From Vespula vulgaris (Eukaryota > Arthropoda > Insecta > Hymenoptera > Vespidae): a stretch of 64,000 nucleotides of DNA. Position 1 is the first letter of the stretch, and each line of letters opens with the position of its first letter. A model generated the notes under the pieces. That model made no database searches, was not told the DNA's origin, and saw only the letters and a list, made by a program, of their open reading frames with translations. The stretch spans positions 849,001 to 913,000 of the forward strand of contig NC_066599.1 of the NCBI RefSeq assembly GCF_905475345.1. The letters are read 5' to 3'. Shown here one piece after another: positions 39,470 to 51,061 of this stretch. The position numbers and the translations under genes are program-made.

Positions 39470-41401
39470 ATGGTAAACATGAGAGTACTTTTAATATTTT
39501 TTGGAATCATACAATTTTTTGATATTTTTACATTATCTACCGCATGGGATAATGATGAATTAGAAGTTTTCGATGTTGTCGAAGAAGTTAATCAAAATTT
39601 CTACGATCTCTTGGGTGTATCTGAGGTAAAACATATTTCGTTTACTTGTCCTACTATCAATTAAAAAATATTTTGCATTAGATGTGTCACTGTATACGTA
39701 ATAATATATACTTAAAAAATTTGTTACAATTATTTCTTTTTATTAGGTGGCAAATGCCTCGGAAATTAAAAAAGCTTTTAGACGGTTATCCCTTCAGCTG
39801 CATCCTGATAAGAATGCAGCAGAAAATGCAGAAGAGCAATTTAGAAAAGTAAGTACATTTTAAAATCAAGTAGAAATATCAATTATGTAATTTTAATATT
39901 ATAAAATTTATTCGACTTTTAGTTGGTTGCCGTATATGACGTATTAAGGGATCCTGGAAAGAGACAAAAATATGATAACGTTCTCGTTAATGGCCTGCCA
40001 AATTGGCGGTCAGCTGTATATTACTATCGACATGTAAGAAAAATGGGATTGATAGAAATGAGTGTTATTTTATTTATGGTGATTACAGTTGGACAGTATT
40101 TAATAGCATGGGCTGCATATTTCGAAAAGAGGTATACTTATGTGAGTATGTATATTGAAAATAGAGGACAACTGTGTTGTATATTGTTCTACCTTCAAAA
40201 AAAACCTACTTTTTATTTTTTTATAAAGTTCACAAATCTTTTTTGAAAGATATGATATTCTATAAGGTAGTACGATTGATTCAAATCTACATCAAACTCT
40301 ATTTTTTCTGCATCTAAAAAAAAAAAAAAAACATGTATTTCAGGAACAAGTACTCGGTAGTAAGCTCCAGAAAATGCAGAAAAAAAATAGAAAAGGTAAA
40401 ATGGATGTTCCAGATTTAGCCGACATTTTAGAGAAGATTCCAACTCCAAGCATTTGGAACACTCTTCCATTTCAAATGCCACGATGGACGATTGCATCTG
40501 TCGTGTATGTACCATCTATTATTCGCGCTGTAAGTGAGATCATAGAAGAAAGAAAACGTATGAAAAAGAAAGAAGAGGAAGAGGCATTGTGAGTGCCTAC
40601 TATTATATTTACTGATTTTTTCAATTTAACGTGTTACGTGCAGTATAATTTTTTATGTCACAGAGCTCAAGAAAATGAACAAGCAGAGCCTGATACTACA
40701 CCACGTGGTCCAAGAAGACGAAAAACGGGATTTCCTCTTCAAGAGAGAAATGATAGCAGTTCGAAAGTGATATCAAAAAAAGACAACAATGATACAAGCC
40801 ATATTTACGAAAAACCTATAATAACTGGTGGATTATGGACCGACGACGATGTAATAGAATTAGTAAAGCTCGTTAAAAAATATCCTGGTGGTACGTCGGA
40901 GCGATGGGAAAAAATCGCAGATACAATGAATCGTACAGTTGCAGAAGTTACGTATATGGCTAGAAAGGTATCTCGTATGTTTTAATGATTCCTCGAGAAA
41001 AAAAAATATTAGCATTAGACGTTTAATTTTTTTTACATTTACTTTTTAGATCAGAAATGAAGGAATAAAACCTGGCGAATGTATAGAAGATGCCGGGATA
41101 GCAGATCGACCAAAAAAAGTAAAAACACGAAATGAAAATGATAATATTATTACAGGATGGACTCAAGAACAACAAAGAGCATTAGAATCTGCACTTATAA
41201 AATACCCTAAGGGAACATCGATGGATAGATGGGAAAAAATTGCAGCCTCTGTCACAGGAAAAACAAAGGTTGGCAAATTCTATTAAATTCATTTACTGAA
41301 TCTCTTAAATTTAATAGCATTAATATCGTCGTTTTTAGGAGGAATGCCAAGCACGATATCGACAACTAGTAGAACTAATTAAGAAAAAGCAACAGTCGTG
41401 A
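39470..41401 (+). CDS. DNAJC1: DnaJ homolog subfamily C member 1 (ER membrane J protein with SANT domains)
   Basis: ER-membrane Hsp40 that recruits BiP through a lumenal J domain. In vertebrates the cytosolic side contacts ribosomes. Exons: 39470-39625, 39747-39848, 39923-40141, 40344-40588, 40664-40967, 41050-41268 and 41339-41401, giving 435 residues with consistent phases. A signal peptide (VLLIFFGIIQFF) comes first. The J domain spans about residues 42-105 with HPD at 71-73. A membrane helix follows (MSVILFMVITVGQYLIAW), then a basic linker and two SANT/Myb-like domains, one from TGGLWTDDDVIELV and one from TGWTQEQQRALE. J domain, TM and two SANT in this order is diagnostic. A second Met at residue 4 could be the start. 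Tail-to-tail with DHX8. Confidence 0.93.
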
Positions 41402-42490
41402 CTTGATTCACAGAAAAACGTACACAAGGTTTTTTCATTAAATGTGTAATATTTCGTGTTACCGTGTAAAAACAGAAAAACGTTTCTCGAAATTTGTTTG
41501 TGACAATGTTTTTTCCATCTGTTTTTTTTTTTATTATCTAATAATGACACATTAGATAATAAAAAATGCAATATACGTATTGGATTCATTAACGTTCAAA
41601 CGTAATTCGTTTTTACAAGGTAAAAATTGTCCAATTTTATGAGTGATATAAAACGATATCTTTAACTTATCAAAATACTTGTAATACCATTACAATCATA
41701 TAAAATGATAATCTTCCATTTTGGCAAGATATCATTAAACCGTTCCATCATTACCATGCCTATATATCAAGAATGTATTTATTTAATAAATTTAATACTT
41801 CGTTAAGAGAGAGAGACTGAAGAGATACAAAATTAAGACATATTCCTATAATATAGATTTAAATTGAAGATATACTTAAGTTCGAAATCTTCCATTCTTA
41901 AAAATGAAATAATTATTACAGTCATAAAAAATATACATATGTACATAAACACAATAAATTCATCACACGTGCGATCTAATTAATAAAGAGTTTATGACAT
42001 ACAGAAATAAAGTAGTTTGCTGTCCCAACTACAGGGTTTCTCTAGTAACATATCAAACTGCTGTTAATCAACTACAGTTTATAATATATTTATCGAATAT
42101 ATCGTTTTAAAAAATGAAAACTTTTAAGAAAAAAATATTAAAGTGTACTATTTGACGATTTTTTCATATTCACATTTTAAAATCAAATTCGTATGTAATT
42201 ATTATACATTATTTGAATAATACACGTATGCGAACGTATTCGAAATATATACATTTTTTCTCTATACCATATAATTACAACTTATATATAATGCTATGTA
42301 ATAGGTATACATAAAAATGTGTTCAAAAGTATATTACAATTCTTGCGTATTTGAACATTCTAATATTTTATTTTTTATATTTGAATGAGATTGCTAATAG
42401 CTATGATTTCTCTATGTTGTATAAAATTATTTATTTACAGATCGTTTATATACAAAAAGTTTATATCAACAGTATATACTTACAAATAAT
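41402..42490. other. Convergent 3' region DNAJC1 / DHX8
   Basis: It holds both 3' UTRs: the DNAJC1 poly(A) hairpin, then AT-rich DNA with several AATAAA and TTTATT hexamers in either direction. No coding sequence is seen. Confidence 0.65.
41527..41566 (+). terminator. DNAJC1 3' UTR hairpin containing the poly(A) signal
   Basis: TTTTTTATTATCTAAT (41527-41542) and ATTAGATAATAAAAAA (41551-41566) are perfect 16-bp inverted repeats around an 8-nt loop. The poly(A) signal AATAAA (41558-41563) lies inside the 3' arm, 157 bp after the stop codon. Confidence 0.7.
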
Positions 42491-45400
42491 TTAATTACGT
42501 CTTCTACGAACCCTAGATATTCGCCAGGCATTGGGTTCTTCATATTTATTATATAGGGGCTCAAGTCTTTGATTCTTTTTGAATTTACTAAGTTTAGTTG
42601 GATCACTAAATTTGAAAAATGCTGGAGCAAATTCTACTAACCATTTTGGATCTATAGTAGTTACTTCTCTCATATACTCTTTTGTAGTTTGTACTAACTC
42701 ATGATAAATTACCCATTCAGGTTGCCTATTAAATAATGCACTGCTTGGATGAATGTACACTACTTGACTATCTACTAAAGTTCTGTAACCTTCTTGAGGA
42801 TCCTTCTTGGCAGCATTTCTAAAGAACCCAGAACATACTGCTTTTTGAATTCTAACAGTATTTTTTCCCGCGGATACTACATCGAGTTTATGCCTATCCA
42901 TTATACCTAACAATTGTTTTCGTACATCTTGCGCTCTCTTCAGTGTCCTCATTTGAACAAAATTTTCATAACACCATGCATTACTAAATTTATTATTTCG
43001 CCAAGAATTATAAACTGCCAACAATGTTAAATGATCACCTTCAGCTTGATTAAATTTTGCCTTTTTCTGATCTGCTAAAGCTTGTTTATCCTTTGGTCTA
43101 TAAAAAACATTTTGTACGGACAGCATACTAACTATAGTTAATATTTCATCCGAACATTGAAGGTGTACACTCATAATTAACATTTTAGATAAATTAGGTT
43201 CTAAAGGAAATTCAGCCATGCGTCTACCAAGACGTGTCAAAAGACCTTCATTATCTAAAGCACTCAAACTGTGTAAGGATTCTAAGGCCATGATAAGCGA
43301 TTCTACTGGTGGTGCATCCATAAAATCAAAATGTAATAAATCATTAATTCCCATTGTTTTTAGTTGTAGTACTGTAGTAGCTAAATTGGTTCTTTGAATT
43401 TCTGGTACAGGTGTTGGTAACATTTCATCTCTATATGCCCTCTCGGTATAAAGCCTGTAACATTTCCCAGGACCTGTTCTACCTGCTCTGCCCGCACGCT
43501 GTTTTGCAGCAGCTTGACTTATAGGAGTTACTATGAGACTATCCATACCAGTTTTCGAATTATAAACTTTCTGCTTCACAAATCCTGGATCAACAACATA
43601 ATAAATACCATCTATAGTCAAACTTGTTTCAGCAATATTTGTTGCTATAACAACTTTTCGTGAACCTGGTGGAGCTGGTTCAAAAATTCTGGTTTGCATT
43701 TCAGAAGGCAGTGCTGAATAAACTGGTAAAATGATTAATTCAGGTACATCAGGACCTAACGATTTCATACGCTCATATAAGATCTCACATGCTGTATCGA
43801 TCTCCTCTTGACCAGTCAGGAACAGAAGAATATCTCCAGGAGGCTCTCTTAAATGTATCTGCATCACAGTTATAAGTGCAGCATCTAAATAATCAGTTTC
43901 TGGTTCTTTCGTATACATTACTTCTACGTCAAACGTTCTTCCAGGAATAGTAAAAATTGGCGCTTCAAAGAAGTATTGAGAGAATTTAACGGCATCAAGG
44001 GTAGCGCTAGTTACAATTAACTTTAAATCAGGTCTTTTACCAACTGCTTGTTTAAGAAGTCCAAATAAAACATCTGTATGAATAGTCCTTTCGTGTGCCT
44101 CATCCAACATTATTACAGAATAGGTTTTTAAATCTAAATCCATAAGACATTCTCTAAGTAACATACCATCTGTCATGTACTTTATGCTTGTCTCTGGACC
44201 AGTGCAATCCTCAAATCTAATGGTATAACCTACTTCTTGCCCCAAACGACATCCAAACTCTTCAGCTACTCTTTTAGCAACAGACATGGCAGATATTCTT
44301 CTTGGTTGAGTACATCCAATTTTACCACGAGCAGTAAATCCTGTTTCTGCTAAATATTGAGTGATTTGAGTTGTTTTTCCTGAACCAGTTTCACCAATGA
44401 CAATTAAAATTTGATTATCTGTCACAGCCTTCACTAGATCATCTCTAAGTTTGTATATTGGTAAAGTCTGACGTTGTTCAAGCAATGTCAAATTAGTTTT
44501 CTTTCCAAATGAAGATTTCTTCCCACCTATTACATGCTTTTTCCATTCTGGCAGATCTTGTGTTTGCATACCTATTCCACGCATATTAGCAACAAGTGTT
44601 CTGCTTTCCGCATCTGGTAAAGGATCAATCCAATTTTTGTTAATACCGGTAGGCACAGAATCCATTTCCTGTTCTCTCTGTAACATTTTTTGCTCTCTCC
44701 TTTCTTTCGCCAACGCACTCTGCATCATTGCAGCTTGAGCTAAAGAACCATCAGGATTTTTTACTATACGTACAGGACTCAAATCTCCCAGTGCTCTACC
44801 ATGGCCATGTAAAAATGGAGGTTCCTCTTCCACCAACTCAATTTCTACGTCTTCTTCTTCGTCATCTTCTCTGGGTAGAACTCCAGTTTCTGTGTCAAAT
44901 TCAGGTAATTCGCTTCTATCTATACAAGATGCAGCAAGCATCTGTTTTATTTCCCATTTCTCAGGAGATGATAATCTTTGCACACGCTTTCTAGAATATG
45001 TCTCGTCTTCATCCCATGTACCTTGAATTTCTAATAATGATGTTGGACGATCCGGATTCCTCAAATATTTTTCATCTTCCTCAATTTTATTGACCGCTAC
45101 CACTGGATTTAAATCTCTACCCGTTTCTTGATCAACATCTTTCATACTTAAGGAAACTTTTTGCCCACCCACATTCAATACTTTAACAAGAACTTTTTGT
45201 CCTCTGGTTACTACATCACTGGCACTAGCTACTCTGCCTTCTCTTCGTAATTGTGAAATATGTACTAAACCTTCCCATCTTCTTCTTAAACCTTCTAATT
45301 GAACAAAACAACCAAATGGTACTATATTGGCTACTTTTCCCGTATATATTTGACCAACTTCTGGTTCAACTGAGAGTTCTTCCAAAGATCTTGATCTAGA

Positions 45401-46078
45401 TCTGTCACGATTCCTTGAACTCTTTGATTCCTTATAACCATGCGATCTAGATGTTCTACTGGAGGATCTTGATCTTCTTCTACGTCTCCTACTGTGTTCT
45501 CTTTCCTTGGATCTGGAACGATTCCTAGATCTAGATCTACGCTTTTTATCCTTCCTATCATTGGATCTAGACCTATGTCTTCTTTTTTCTCTACTCTTTT
45601 CTGAATCTTTATCTTTACTATGTTTACTTCGCTTATGATCATCTTTTTTTCCATTTTCATTATTTTTCAAATTAGATGGCGCTAATGCCTCTAAAGATGC
45701 TAGAACGTCGTTAACTATATCTTTATCAGTTTTCTCAGCATCTTGCGTAGATTGCAAGACATCATTCGGTAAAGCTAACGCAGGAAACTTTTGTGCTAAT
45801 TCGTCCTGTTTGGACTGATTAGTTGTCGCAGATTTGTTAGAAGGAGCACACGGTTTCATATGTTGTATTATCCTAAGTAAATTCGCTATAAATGAGTCCG
45901 AAAACTCAGCACCATTTTCGATCAAAACTTTCTTGAACGTTTCGAAAGTATTATTTTCTTCGGACAAATGAATTATAAATTCGGCCAAATCCTTATCGTT
46001 TAATCCTAAATGATTTTCTAATTCTGTACAAATTTTTGACACCAAGGATAAATGTTCCAACTTCGTAACCTCGTCCAT
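42491..46078 (-). CDS. DHX8: ATP-dependent RNA helicase DHX8/Prp22 (spliceosomal DEAH box), single exon
   Basis: Releases spliced mRNA from the spliceosome in the nucleus. One uninterrupted frame of 1195 residues, close to human DHX8 (about 1220). The start is set at MDEVTKLEHLS; an in-frame Met 15 codons upstream gives an unlikely basic, Leu-rich extension. In order: a conserved N-terminal helical region; an RS/KR-rich stretch at about 160-240; an S1 RNA-binding domain at about 245-320 (GQIYTGKVANIVPFG); then the helicase core with Walker A GETGSGKTT, LDEAHER, VTSATLDA, TNIAETSLTIDG and QRAGRAGRTGPGKCYR. HA2/OB-fold domains follow, and the Arg-rich end is typical. The S1 domain separates DHX8 from DHX15, DHX16 and DHX38. 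The lack of introns contrasts with every neighbour. Head-to-head with eIF3A. Confidence 0.96.
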   Translation of the reverse strand: MDEVTKLEHLSLVSKICTELENHLGLNDKDLAEFIIHLSEENNTFETFKKVLIENGAEFSDSFIANLLRIIQHMKPCAPSNKSATTNQSKQDELAQKFPALALPNDVLQSTQDAEKTDKDIVNDVLASLEALAPSNLKNNENGKKDDHKRSKHSKDKDSEKSREKRRHRSRSNDRKDKKRRSRSRNRSRSKEREHSRRRRRRSRSSSRTSRSHGYKESKSSRNRDRSRSRSLEELSVEPEVGQIYTGKVANIVPFGCFVQLEGLRRRWEGLVHISQLRREGRVASASDVVTRGQKVLVKVLNVGGQKVSLSMKDVDQETGRDLNPVVAVNKIEEDEKYLRNPDRPTSLLEIQGTWDEDETYSRKRVQRLSSPEKWEIKQMLAASCIDRSELPEFDTETGVLPREDDEEEDVEIELVEEEPPFLHGHGRALGDLSPVRIVKNPDGSLAQAAMMQSALAKERREQKMLQREQEMDSVPTGINKNWIDPLPDAESRTLVANMRGIGMQTQDLPEWKKHVIGGKKSSFGKKTNLTLLEQRQTLPIYKLRDDLVKAVTDNQILIVIGETGSGKTTQITQYLAETGFTARGKIGCTQPRRISAMSVAKRVAEEFGCRLGQEVGYTIRFEDCTGPETSIKYMTDGMLLRECLMDLDLKTYSVIMLDEAHERTIHTDVLFGLLKQAVGKRPDLKLIVTSATLDAVKFSQYFFEAPIFTIPGRTFDVEVMYTKEPETDYLDAALITVMQIHLREPPGDILLFLTGQEEIDTACEILYERMKSLGPDVPELIILPVYSALPSEMQTRIFEPAPPGSRKVVIATNIAETSLTIDGIYYVVDPGFVKQKVYNSKTGMDSLIVTPISQAAAKQRAGRAGRTGPGKCYRLYTERAYRDEMLPTPVPEIQRTNLATTVLQLKTMGINDLLHFDFMDAPPVESLIMALESLHSLSALDNEGLLTRLGRRMAEFPLEPNLSKMLIMSVHLQCSDEILTIVSMLSVQNVFYRPKDKQALADQKKAKFNQAEGDHLTLLAVYNSWRNNKFSNAWCYENFVQMRTLKRAQDVRKQLLGIMDRHKLDVVSAGKNTVRIQKAVCSGFFRNAAKKDPQEGYRTLVDSQVVYIHPSSALFNRQPEWVIYHELVQTTKEYMREVTTIDPKWLVEFAPAFFKFSDPTKLSKFKKNQRLEPLYNKYEEPNAWRISRVRRRRN

Positions 46079-47196
46079 TTTGCTTTTTCTTCGTAAGAAA
46101 AATCGTAACACTAATAATAACAATATCGTAGTAGTAATTGTAAATCGTACGAGTAAAAATATAAAGATTATTCTATAATTTAACGCTTTGGCCGTATATG
46201 AAAGATTAATATACGCATACGACGATTTTATACGAAAATACAGAAATTATTTCGTGTCTTTCTCTCTACGATCGACGCACGAAATCGCTTTCGACGCCAT
46301 ATTGTGACGTCATCGTAAACAGCTTAGTCCGCCAATGAACGAGTCAGCGCGATAGATGTGATTGGTCCCCTCAACGAACCAATCGGATAACGGAAACGAA
46401 TAAGAACCTTCCAATAACATTACCGCTATTGTTTCCTTTTACAATACTTCCTTACTTACGACTCTTTTATTAATCATTTCTTTGTTATTCGTTGTTGATA
46501 GTTTAGCTAATATAAGTATAAAGAGATATATAACAATGTCTTATTTTTGTAATTTAAAGTATAACCTAGATCGAACTATGCAGATGGACAAGAACACCAC
46601 ACGTCGCGTTAATGCAACGATACTGATAACAACAATCGTAAAAAACACTGTTAACTAACTTTTTTATCTGATACAACAATTATTTTTAACTATTATTTTC
46701 GATTGACAAAAATATTTCATTAAAATCCATTAAAATTAACGTCGAATAAAAATGTCATATATACGTACGTCTTAATGTATTATAATAGGACAATCTGATA
46801 CTTTATAGAGAATCGTCCAATCAATGCAGACCTTTAAAGCGTACTTATGATTCGAAAGAAAATTGAATATATGTATGATAAATTGATATTCAATGTAATA
46901 TTGGTCGATATATTTATTTCATTATTAAACCAATCATATTTCATTAGGATTATAAAAAATGATTATTACCTTTTTCTATAAGATTAGAATATAATAGAAG
47001 TTGATTTGATTTGCATAGTAAAGGAAGCCATTTTCTATAGTGGCCGCCTTTCATCCGGAACACGCGATCGAGGTCCTTGGCGTTGAACGTTACGCCTTTG
47101 GAAAGCTTGTACTTTTAACCGTGTATGCAAAATAATTTTGTTAATTATTAAGATAGTGCGTATGATATACGTTTAAAACGTATTTATAGTGCAAAC
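46079..47196. promoter_or_regulatory. Head-to-head spacer DHX8/eIF3A with CRE and CCAAT boxes
   Basis: A 1118-bp region between the two start codons. Near the DHX8 side there is a perfect palindromic CRE, TGACGTCA, at 46305-46312 and three CCAAT-type boxes: CCAAT 46332-46336, ATTGG 46361-46365 and CCAAT 46379-46383. The local sequence is less AT-rich than the rest. Near eIF3A, a CCATTTTCTATAGTGGCCGCC segment at about 47030-47050 may be the core promoter. Motifs are read by eye, so function is inference. Confidence 0.55.
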
Positions 47197-50100
47197 ATGG
47201 CGCGATATGGGCAAAGACCCGAAAACGCACTGAAAAGGGCGAACGGTATGTAACACCTTTTAGCATTAAAGACATGACATGGCTGATAGCCTGATTTAAC
47301 CTGCATGAAAATTTTATTTTTATTACTTTATCTTCTCACATCGTTTTTTTTTTCTGTACAATTAATTTCTTTTATCTTTTAATGTGATTAAAATTATTTG
47401 AAGTAATAGTAGTTTACTCAATGTTTTTTCAACTTATATCCATATATCAATTTTATGTACTGTGTCAACATATGTATGCAACGACATGGTTGTTGGCTAA
47501 GTATTGATAAAGTGAAATTAAAAAAAGCGTTACGTTCTTTCCGTATAACCTTGTCACTAAATTTCTTTATCATACGAGACTTTATTAAAACGAAATTAAT
47601 CAATTAGAATACTCTTTGTCTCGTCCTCATGTATATAAAGTTCCTATAATAATCTGAATGAAATTAAAAGCATTCTTTTATTCTCATTATGTTCGAATCA
47701 ATCGTCGATCGTATACGTACTTAATTACTTCTTAAATATTTTATTCGTTTTAAATATACATTATAGTATAAGTGAAAAGCAATGAAATTCCGAGATATTC
47801 TATACGTATACATATATATACATATATATATGTGTGTGATAAGCTTACGTTACATACACTTTCGTGTGGAACCATGTGTATGTGTGTACGTACGTGTGTA
47901 TGCACGCACCACCGATGCACATGTGATATATAATAAAGATATTTTATAGTATTAAACATACAATGCTATGTATTTATATAATCTTTGTTACATAATCAAA
48001 AAAATCTATATTTAACAAACAATATTCAATTTGTTCGTGTTTCTTATCTCATGATAGAAGGATGTTTTTATTTAACCTAATTAATGAAAATTCAAGAAAT
48101 TTTATTTTATTTAATGAAATGAAATGTATATTTCCGTGCAGTTTTAATAATTTTACAAAATATATATTTTATGTATATATATATTCTTACTTTTATTTAT
48201 CTTTTTTCTTTAACAGAATTCATTGAAGTTGGCAAACCAGCCAGAGCTTTGGACACGTTGCAAGAAGTCTTCCGAAATAAAAAATGGACATACAATTGGT
48301 CAGAATCGGTACTGGAACCTATAATGTTCAAGTACTTAGATCTTTGCGTAGAATTAAAAAAATCTCATATAGCGAAGGAAGGCCTTTTTCAATATCGTAA
48401 CATGTTTCAATCGGTTAATGTTGGAAGTTTAGAAAATGTAATTCGTGGTTATTTACGAATGGCAGAAGAGAAAACTAACGCAGCAAGGAAACAAAGTCAG
48501 CAGGCGGTCATTGATATAGATGATCTGGATAATCTTGCGACGCCTGAGAGTATTTTACTTTCTGCCGTAAGCGGAGAGGATGCACAGGATAGAAGCGATC
48601 GAACAATTCTTACACCTTGGGTGAAATTTCTATGGGAATCATACTGCCAGTGTTTAGAATTGCTAAGAACCAATGCTCATGTAGAAAGTTTGTATCACGA
48701 TATAGCACGTATGGCCTTCCAATTTTGTCTTGAATACAATCGTAAGACTGAATTTCGAAAGTTATGCGAAAAATTACGAAAGCATCTAGAGGAGATATGT
48801 AAACTTCCACAATTAGTTTCTAATGTCTCTATGAACAAAGCAGAAACTCAACAATTGAATTTGGAAACTCGACTTAATCAATTAGATTCGGCGATTCAAA
48901 TGGAACTTTGGCAAGAAGCATTCAAATCGTCCGAGGACGTGCATGGTATGATGAATCTATCCAAGAAATCTCCTGTTCCAAAAACGATGGCTAACTATTA
49001 TCAAAAATTAGCTATGGTCTTTTGGAAGGCAGGTAATTATTTATTCCATGCAGCAGCTCTCTTTAAACTATTACAGTTATCGCGCGAGATGAAAAAGAAT
49101 ATGTCACCGGAGGAACAACAACGAATGGCTAATCGCGTATTGCTAGCCACTTTGTCTATACCATTGCCATCGGCACATCCTGAATTTGATCGTTTTATCG
49201 AAACTGATAAGAGTCCTTTGGAGAAAGCTCAAAAGCTTGCGACACTTTTAGGATTAACACAACCACCGACGCGAGTTTCCTTATTGAAAGACATTGTCCG
49301 ATTGAATATCGTCAATCTAGCTTCGAGCCAACTACAGGAATTATATTCTTGGTTGGAAGTTGAGTTCCATCCTCTGGAACTTTGTAGTAGAGTCGATTCA
49401 GTCATTCGAACGTTGCAAGCCGATGAGAATAGTCCTTTGACGCAGTATATACGCGCTTTACAGGACGTTACGCTTGTTCGGCTAGTTCATCAAATATCTC
49501 AGGTCTATCAGACTATACAATTCGCTAGATTGCTGAAACTTGCCAAGTTCACAACAAACTTCCACTTGGAACGGCTTTTGGTCGATTGCGTTCGTTACAA
49601 CGATATGCAGATAAGAATCGATCATGGCAAACAGTGCGTACACTTTGGCGTTGATCTTTCGGAAGCTCAAAGAGAGGATCATCCGGATGGCCCAGTCCTA
49701 CAAGCGATGCCATCGGAACAGATTCGTTGTCAGCTGGTCAACATGGCTACCGTTCTTCATCGTGCGATCAATGTGATCAATCCAAACAAGAAGAAGTTCG
49801 AACGTGAGAAGCTTCGTGGCGCGATGGTTAACCATTATCACGAAACTAAAATGAAGGAACACCAGAGGATATTAGGAAGACACAAGATCATCGAAGAAAG
49901 GAAGGAATACATCGAGCACATCAATACGGTTCGCGAAGAGGAAGAAATGAGACGTCAAGAGGAATTACAGCGTCAGCAAATATTGGCTGAACAAAAGAGA
50001 CTCGAGCAAGAACGCGAGGAACGTGAACGGAAACGTCAGCAAAGTGAGATCCAGCAGATCAAGGATCGACATCTCAAAGAGAAAATGCAACAGATTTCGC

Positions 50101-50940
50101 AGACCAGTCATGGGCAGAAGGTGTTGAAAAAACTCGACGAAGACGAGATCAAGAAACTTGACGCTGAACAGATAGCCGCCCGCGAAGCGGAAGAATTACA
50201 GAAAGAACGTAGAGAGATGCAACAAAAATTGAAATCTCAAGAGAAAAAGATCGATTATTTGGAACGTGCTAAACGTCTTGAAGAGATACCTTTATTGGAG
50301 AAAGCTGTCGAAGATAAGATGGAACAGGCAAAGAAACGTTGGGAACAGCAGGAGGCCGAACGTATTGCTGCTGCCATCGAAGAGAGACAACAAGCTGTAG
50401 CGACTAGAGAGCGTATGGCAAGAATGAAGGAAGATCACGATATATTTTTGGCCAAGATTTTGGCCGAACGTAAGAGTATTTACATGGAGAAGCTAAAGGA
50501 ATTTGAAAAGATGTTGAACGAGGAACGTGCTAAGAGATTGCTCAAACGTAAGATGGAACGCAAAGCTGAACGTAAGATGAAGTGGGAGAAGGAACGAGCC
50601 GAGGCAGCTGAAAGAAGACGTCTCGAGGAGTTACGCATCAAGCAAGAGGAAGAGAAAAAACGTTTGGAGGAAGAGAGAGCAAAGAGGGAAGAAGAGGAAC
50701 GAAAGAAACGTGCCGAGGAAGAAGCAAGAAAGGCCGAACGCATAGCCAAAATTGAAAAACAATCTGAAATAGCCAGAGCTCGAGAAGCTGAGATCGAACG
50801 TCGTATGGAAGAGCAGAAGCAAAAGGAGAAGGAACTGTTAACGAAACGAAGACCGGATGATCGCTATCGTCCACCTAGAGATGGCCGAGATGGCTTTAGA
50901 CCTAGTAATTATTTTTTCTAATAATTATATGCCCTTGTTC

Positions 50941-50990
<50 letters not shown>

Positions 50991-50991
50991 C

Positions 50992-51061
<70 letters not shown>

